Assembly (NCBI GenBank): GCA_029777095.1
Contig: JAKOTS010000019.1
Location: 1-64,000, forward strand
Direction: 5' to 3'
Origin: Actinomycetes bacterium
Lineage (GTDB): Bacteria > Actinomycetota > Actinomycetes > Actinomycetales > Microbacteriaceae
Length of the DNA: 64,000 nucleotides
The notes under the pieces were generated by a model. That model had not been told where the DNA came from. It saw only the letters and a list, made by a program, of their open reading frames with translations, and did no database searches. This document shows, piece after piece, positions 62,401 through 64,000 of this stretch. The position numbers and the translations under genes were made by a program. Position 1 is the stretch's first letter. Each line of letters starts with the position of its first letter.

Positions 62401-63984
62401 AACCTCTTCGCGGATCGCATCGAGCGGCGGATTCGTGACCTGCGCAAACTGCTGCGTGAAGTAGTCAAACAAGAGGCGCGGCCGCTCGCTCAACACGGCA
62501 ATGGGTGTGTCGCTGCCCATCGCACCGAGGGGCTCGGCGCCATGCTGGCCCATCGGAGTCAGCAGGATCCGGACCTCTTCTTCGGTGTAGCCGAAGGTGC
62601 GCTGGCGCCGGGTGATCGATGCCGCGGGGTGCACGATGTGCTCGCGCTCCGGGAGCGATGCCAAATGGATGGCACCGGCATCCAGCCACTGCCCCCACGG
62701 CGAGAGTGACGCAAGATCCGACTTGATCTCGTCGTCTTCGATGATGCGGCCGGCCGCGGTGTCGACGAGGAACATCTTGCCAGGCTGCAGGCGCCCGCGG
62801 CGCTTGATGCGCTCGGGGGCGAACTCGAGCACGCCGGTCTCACTCGCGGCGACGATCAGGCCGTCGGTCGTTTCGGTCCAGCGCCCGGGCCGCAGCCCGT
62901 TGCGGTCAAGTGTGGCGCCGACGAGCGTGCCGTCGGTGAATGTGAGCGCGGCGGGGCCGTCCCACGGCTCCATCTGCATCGAGTGGTACTCGTAGAACGC
63001 GCGGAGGTCCGGGTCCATACCCGGCTGCTTTTCGTACGCTTCGGGCACCATCATCATGACGGCGTGCGGCAGGCTGCGGCCGCTCAGGGTGAGAAGTTCG
63101 AGCACCTCATCGAACGACGCCGAGTCGCTCGCGCCGGGTGTGCAGATGGGCAGCAGCGGGCGGATGTCGCCGAGCAGCTCTGAAGCGAGCTGCGATTGCC
63201 GCGCGCGCATCCAGTTTCGGTTGCCGCTGACCGTGTTGATCTCGCCATTGTGGGCGAGCATTCGCAACGGCTGCGCAAGCGGCCACGAGGGGAACGTGTT
63301 CGTCGAGTAGCGGGAGTGCACGACGGCGAGCATGCTCGCGAAACGCGGGTCGCTGAGGTCGGGAAAGAACGGTTCAAGCTGCAACGTCGTGAGCATCCCC
63401 TTGTAGCCGAGCGTGCGGGCCGAAAGGGAAACAAAATACGCGCCGAGCTGATGCTCGGCGCGTTTGCGTAGACGGAAGGTGCGGCGGTCAAGTTCGACCC
63501 CAGCAAGTGCAGGAGTGAACCCGGTCCCGGTTCGAGTGACGAAGAGCTGTTCGAACGCGGGGCGCGCGTCACGTGCGAGTGTGCCGAGGTGTGCTTCATC
63601 GGTCGGCACTTCGCGCCAACCCAGCACTGCGAGACCCTCGGCAAGGGCGATGTCTTCGATGGCGCGCTTCATTGCCTCGCGCTCGATGCGCTCGAGCGGC
63701 AAGAACGCCAGCCCGGCCGCGTACTCCCCCACCGGCGGCAGGTCAAAGCCAGCCACGGCGCGCAAGAATTCATCGGGCATCTGCGTCAGGATGCCGGCAC
63801 CATCGCCGGTGCCCGCGTCAGAGCCGATCGCCCCGCGGTGCTCGAGATTGCGCAGCGCTGTGAGCGCCGCTTCCACAATGTCGTGGCCCGCGGTACCGCG
63901 CAGCGTTGCCACCATGGCAAGGCCACAGGCATCCTTCTCGAATGCGGGGTTATACATCCCCTGGCGCGCTGGATACCCAGACAC
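59437..63984 (-). CDS. gltB: glutamate synthase large subunit
   Basis: [50 protein letters not shown]/Fe-S region [33 protein letters not shown] start 16 bp from window end. Confidence 0.96.
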   Translation of the reverse strand: MSGYPARQGMYNPAFEKDACGLAMVATLRGTAGHDIVEAALTALRNLEHRGAIGSDAGTGDGAGILTQMPDEFLRAVAGFDLPPVGEYAAGLAFLPLERIEREAMKRAIEDIALAEGLAVLGWREVPTDEAHLGTLARDARPAFEQLFVTRTGTGFTPALAGVELDRRTFRLRKRAEHQLGAYFVSLSARTLGYKGMLTTLQLEPFFPDLSDPRFASMLAVVHSRYSTNTFPSWPLAQPLRMLAHNGEINTVSGNRNWMRARQSQLASELLGDIRPLLPICTPGASDSASFDEVLELLTLSGRSLPHAVMMMVPEAYEKQPGMDPDLRAFYEYHSMQMEPWDGPAALTFTDGTLVGATLDRNGLRPGRWTETTDGLIVAASETGVLEFAPERIKRRGRLQPGKMFLVDTAAGRIIEDDEIKSDLASLSPWGQWLDAGAIHLASLPEREHIVHPAASITRRQRTFGYTEEEVRILLTPMGQHGAEPLGAMGSDTPIAVLSERPRLLFDYFTQQFAQVTNPPLDAIREEVVTSLSLGLGPTQNLLSEGPDHARAVILDFPVIDNDELAKIQHLGRAFPERSSVTIRGLYHFDAGPGTMEARIAAMCAEVDHAIAAGVEYVVLSDRDSNKDLVPIPSLLMVSAIHHHLIRNENRMKVGLVVEAGDVREVHHVATLIGYGASAVNPYLAMETAEHLVRTGAITGITPETAVKNLIYALGKGVLKIMSKMGISTVSSYAGAQTFEAVGLSQAFVDAYFTGTESKLGGIGIEEVAAENQARHDYAYPEDEAARAHERLWNGGEYQWRRDGSPHLFNPETVFRLQHSTRTRRYDVFREYTALVDEQASELKTLRGLFRFKHGIRKPVPIDEVESVASIVKRFSTGAMSYGSISKEAHETLAIAMNSIGAKSNTGEGGEDPERLVDPARRSAIKQVASGRFGVTSQYLATADDIQIKLAQGAKPGEGGQLPPGKVYPWVARTRHATPGVGLISPPPHHDIYSIEDLKQLIFDLKRANPEARIHTKLVSQSGIGAVAAGVAKALSDVILVSGHDGGTGASPLNSLKHAGTPWELGLAETQQTLMLNGMRDRVVVQVDGQLKTGRDVVIGALLGAEEFGFATAPLVVSGCIMMRVCHLDTCPVGVATQNPVLRERFTGKPEFVVNFFEFIAQEVREHLAELGFRSIDEAVGRNEMLDINGAVEHWKASGLDLAPILTGPVFDADEPRRNTRSQEHELGEHFDAPLLAQVGGVIRDGGSIAFDLPVRNTARAVGTMLGNHVTHAHGEKGMPAGSITLNLTGSAGQSFGAFIPRGITLRLEGDANDYVGKGLSGGQISLRPPRDAAFVAAENVVAGNVIGYGATSGTMFLSGVVGERFFVRNSGATAVVEGVGDHALEYMTGGLAVILGPTGRNLGAGMSGGTAYIYRLEAERVNREALASGELLLSELDAADAETLRELLTAHALETGSVLAAGVLEQFDSAVNDFVRVLPRDYAAVRDLRRDAVATGLDPDGETVWNRILEVTGG

Positions 63985-64000
63985 GGTGGATTTTTGGGGG

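Overview
64-kb high-GC actinobacterial chromosome segment. Gene content and order suggest Microbacteriaceae (inference). It is mostly housekeeping: a leucine/itaconate-type acyl-CoA catabolic operon, trmI, FKBP, pafBC-tatAC-helY-lnt, rbpA, polA, an ANTAR regulator, pyk, gltBD and two tRNA-Leu genes. I found no CRISPR array, prophage, transposase or rRNA. The main accessory signals are: (1) four DUF1254/DUF1214 genes at two loci, one a GAP/Sap-type exporter flanked by two soluble fusions, the other a split membrane-anchored cassette with a 63-aa single-TM protein; (2) absence of mpa/dop/pup/prcBA/pafA between trmI and pafBC; (3) two apparently decaying genes, a frameshifted acyltransferase and an internally deleted HerA/DUF87-like ATPase; (4) an RGG-rich insert in HelY; (5) window-wide excess of the 7-mer GGATGCC/GGCATCC with apparent scarcity of its C/T partner GGACGCC/GGCGTCC. 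Family calls come from reading the translations, with no database search. Word counts are manual and approximate.
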